Below, in pieces: positions 6,146 through 7,517 of a stretch of DNA of 7,517 bases. The DNA comes from Pseudomonadota bacterium (GTDB taxonomy: Bacteria; Pseudomonadota; Alphaproteobacteria; Rhizobiales; Hyphomicrobiaceae). The notes beneath the pieces are model-generated. The model did not search any database and was not told the DNA's origin. It saw nothing but the letters and a program-made list of their open reading frames with translations. Numbering within the stretch: the stretch's first letter is position 1; each line of letters opens with the position of its first letter. The DNA is taken from NCBI GenBank assembly GCA_021813195.1, contig JAKALI010000186.1, positions 1 through 7,517 on the forward strand, in the 5' to 3' direction. The position numbers and the translations under genes are program-made.

Positions 6146-6880
6146 ATGACCTCCGATACTGCCCCAAGCCTGGACATCAAGGGGGCCCGCGCGACCATTC
6201 GATTGCGCCGACCGCTCGAGCACAACCGCATCGATCCATCCGACCTGGCCGTATTGCTTGATCACATCGAGCACGCGCGAGCGGACAGGGCGGTTCGCGT
6301 TCTTGTCGTAACCGGGACCGGCAGCAAGACATTCAGCTCGGGATACACGGTAGCGGCAATTCGGGAGCACCTCGACGATCGTCTGGAGAAAGTGCTGGAC
6401 ACACTGGAGTCCCTGCCGTTGCCGGTGATTTGCGCGCTGAACGGCAGCGTTTACGGCGGGGCCATTGATCTCGCGCTGTGTTGCGATTTCCGCATCGGCG
6501 TCAAAGGCAGTCGTATGTTCATGCCGGCCGCGAAGTTCGGCCTGCACTATTATCCGGGTGGGCTTCGCCGCTACGTCACCAGGCTCGGGTTGAGCAGCGC
6601 GAAACGGCTCTTTCTGACCGCACAGGCCATGGATTCGGAGGAAATGCTGCGCATTGGTTTCCTCACCGAGCTCGTGGCCGCGGACGAGCTCGAGCGCGCG
6701 GTGGCGCGTTATGTCGATGCGCTGGTGGAGTGCGAGCCGGAGGTCGTCGCGTCAATGAAGCTGCACTTGAATCAGACGGCGGACGGAAACATAGATCTTG
6801 CCGCGCAGCGCGCCGCGTACGAGCGGTCGTTGCGCTCGGATGAACTGGCGCGGCGGCTCCAGGCGCTCGCAAAAGTCTGA
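6146..6880 (+). CDS. Crotonase-fold (enoyl-CoA hydratase/isomerase family) protein lacking a canonical catalytic Glu
   Basis: This 244-residue cytoplasmic protein belongs to the crotonase superfamily, whose members act on CoA thioesters through an oxyanion hole. The first oxyanion element is TFSSGYTV (62-69) and the second is LNGSVYGGAIDLALCCDFRIG (98-118), followed by MPAAKFGLHYYPGGLRRYV (126-144). Compared with rat enoyl-CoA hydratase, the GGGCE Glu144 position is Asp108, and the QPE Glu164 position is Ala128. The oxyanion glycines are kept but the acid/base pair of a true hydratase is not. It may be a hydrolase, isomerase, lyase or dehalogenase-like member; I cannot tell which. The length is slightly short of the usual ~257 but complete. 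ATG 6146 lies 27 bases after dctM with only a weak GAGAA upstream. As last gene of the operon it probably processes the thioester made by the CoA-transferase (inference). Confidence 0.88.
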   Translation: MTSDTAPSLDIKGARATIRLRRPLEHNRIDPSDLAVLLDHIEHARADRAVRVLVVTGTGSKTFSSGYTVAAIREHLDDRLEKVLDTLESLPLPVICALNGSVYGGAIDLALCCDFRIGVKGSRMFMPAAKFGLHYYPGGLRRYVTRLGLSSAKRLFLTAQAMDSEEMLRIGFLTELVAADELERAVARYVDALVECEPEVVASMKLHLNQTADGNIDLAAQRAAYERSLRSDELARRLQALAKV

Positions 6881-6899
6881 TATTCAACTGCCTTGATCG

Positions 6900-6932
6900 G
6901 ATCGCCATCCGTCCATCGGACGTTTGGCGATC
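6900..6932. terminator. Long imperfect hairpin after the operon, possible terminator
   Basis: GATCGCCA (6900-6907) pairs with TGGCGATC (6925-6932), and CGTCC (6910-6914) pairs with GGACG (6918-6922) around an ATC loop. Thirteen of fifteen positions pair, interrupted by one 2x2 internal loop. It starts 19 bases after the last operon gene's stop, between convergent genes, which suits transcription termination or 3' end protection. No T-tract follows on either strand, so an intrinsic terminator is not proven. Confidence 0.45.
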
Positions 6933-7167
6933 GAAATTGTACTTAGATGCCGTATTTGGCGCCTGGGGCGTATTGTAGGTAGTCAATCGGCAATATGCGA
7001 CCCTAGCTACCCTCGCGGCGTAATAAATTTGCTGTGAGGCGAACGCTGTTCCCGCGTCGTCAATGGCCGGCTGCGCACGGCACTCGACGTTGGTGCGGTG
7101 CATTTCGATTACGCGAATGCCACTCTCGCAATCGGTTGACGGTTTTGCGCAGATCAGTGACTGAACG
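6933..7167. other. Intergenic sequence between convergent genes
   Basis: Beyond the hairpin these ~235 bases carry no open frame with coding character, no RNA gene and no clear repeat that I can support. Composition is mixed, with an A+T-rich patch near 7020-7030. The region lies between the 3' ends of two convergent genes, so no promoter is expected. Confidence 0.5.
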
Positions 7168-7517
7168 CTATTTTGTGTGCAGCAATGAGCGCTTGAACGA
7201 CAGCACATGCGCTTCCACCGCCGCCGCGGCCGTATCGGGGTCGGCCTTGGCAAGCGCGTCGATGATGATTCGATGCTCTGCCTTGACCTCTTCCAGGTGC
7301 CCGTCAGCCGACAGGGAAATCGCCCAGAAGCGCTGTGACCGGGCGTGCAGCACCTTCAGAATTTCCGCGAGGATCTGGTTTCGCGCAGCCGTGGCAATGT
7401 GCTCATGGAACAGACGATCCGAATTCATTACCTGCGCCATGTTGCGGCGCTCGACCGCTTCGTCGATTTCCAGCGCCAGGTTCTTTAGCTGTTGCAACTC
7501 CGCCTTGGTGATCTTTA
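7168..7517 (-). CDS. GntR-family regulator, C-terminal FCD domain (gene continues off the right edge)
   Basis: On the minus strand the frame is open from the window edge (codons for KITKAELQQLKN) to a TAG at 7170-7168, about 115 residues. The sequence is the later part of an FCD effector domain. DRLFHEHIATAARNQIL carries the metal-binding Asp and His pair, EHRIIIDALAKAD carries the middle His, and AVEAHVLSFKRSLL carries the last His near the C-terminus. Here the Asp of the D-x3-H pair is present, unlike in the operon-leading regulator. The DNA-binding half is outside the window. It converges on the TRAP operon, so it is likely transcribed separately and probably controls another gene set to the right. 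It could act on this operon too, but nothing in the sequence shows that. Confidence 0.87.
   Translation of the reverse strand, partial: KITKAELQQLKNLALEIDEAVERRNMAQVMNSDRLFHEHIATAARNQILAEILKVLHARSQRFWAISLSADGHLEEVKAEHRIIIDALAKADPDTAAAAVEAHVLSFKRSLLHTK

Noticed and set aside
5462..6547. Large minus-strand open frame (361 codons)
   Set aside because: It lies antisense to dctM and the crotonase gene, is rich in His, Gln and Arg, matches nothing recognisable, and is explained by G+C-rich codon use on the plus strand.
6978..7011. GGTAG...CTACC inverted repeat in the convergent gap
   Set aside because: Five-base arms around a 24-base loop are expected by chance, and no T-tract follows.

Overview
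The window looks like part of a GC-rich proteobacterial genome. The genes are G+C-rich at third codon positions. The set of families (TRAP uptake system, family III CoA-transferase, FCD-type GntR regulators, an IS630-type transposase) is typical of metabolically versatile soil or water alpha- and betaproteobacteria. I cannot fix the genus; a betaproteobacterial origin is only a guess.

Layout. (1) Bases 1-119 carry the last ~38 codons of an IS630-family transposase. It abuts an unrecognised coding region (about 131-706) that may have lost its 5' end to the element. (2) Bases 707-1197 hold no convincing gene, but end in an A+T-rich stretch with a good sigma70-like promoter. (3) Bases 1198-6880 form one compact plus-strand gene cluster: a GntR/FCD regulator, a CaiB/BaiF CoA-transferase (4-base overlap), the three parts of a TRAP transporter (DctP-type binding protein, small DctQ-type and large DctM-type membrane subunits), and a crotonase-fold (enoyl-CoA hydratase/isomerase-like) protein. 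(4) Bases 6881-7167 are intergenic and contain a strong imperfect hairpin. (5) The C-terminal part of a second FCD-type GntR regulator lies on the minus strand and runs off the right edge.

How the genes may work together (inference). The TRAP transporter would import an organic acid. The binding protein keeps the Arg of the family's GLKMR motif, which contacts a substrate carboxylate in characterised relatives. The CoA-transferase, with its catalytic Asp intact, would activate the acid to a CoA thioester, and the crotonase-fold enzyme would act on that thioester. The GntR protein at the head of the operon is the obvious candidate sensor. The substrate cannot be read from the sequence.

The most interesting point is that the crotonase homologue lacks the second catalytic glutamate of true enoyl-CoA hydratases (Ala in its place) and has Asp instead of the first. 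It therefore probably does not do simple enoyl-CoA hydration, and the cassette may encode a less familiar acid-degradation route. I saw no defence system, CRISPR array, tRNA or rRNA.
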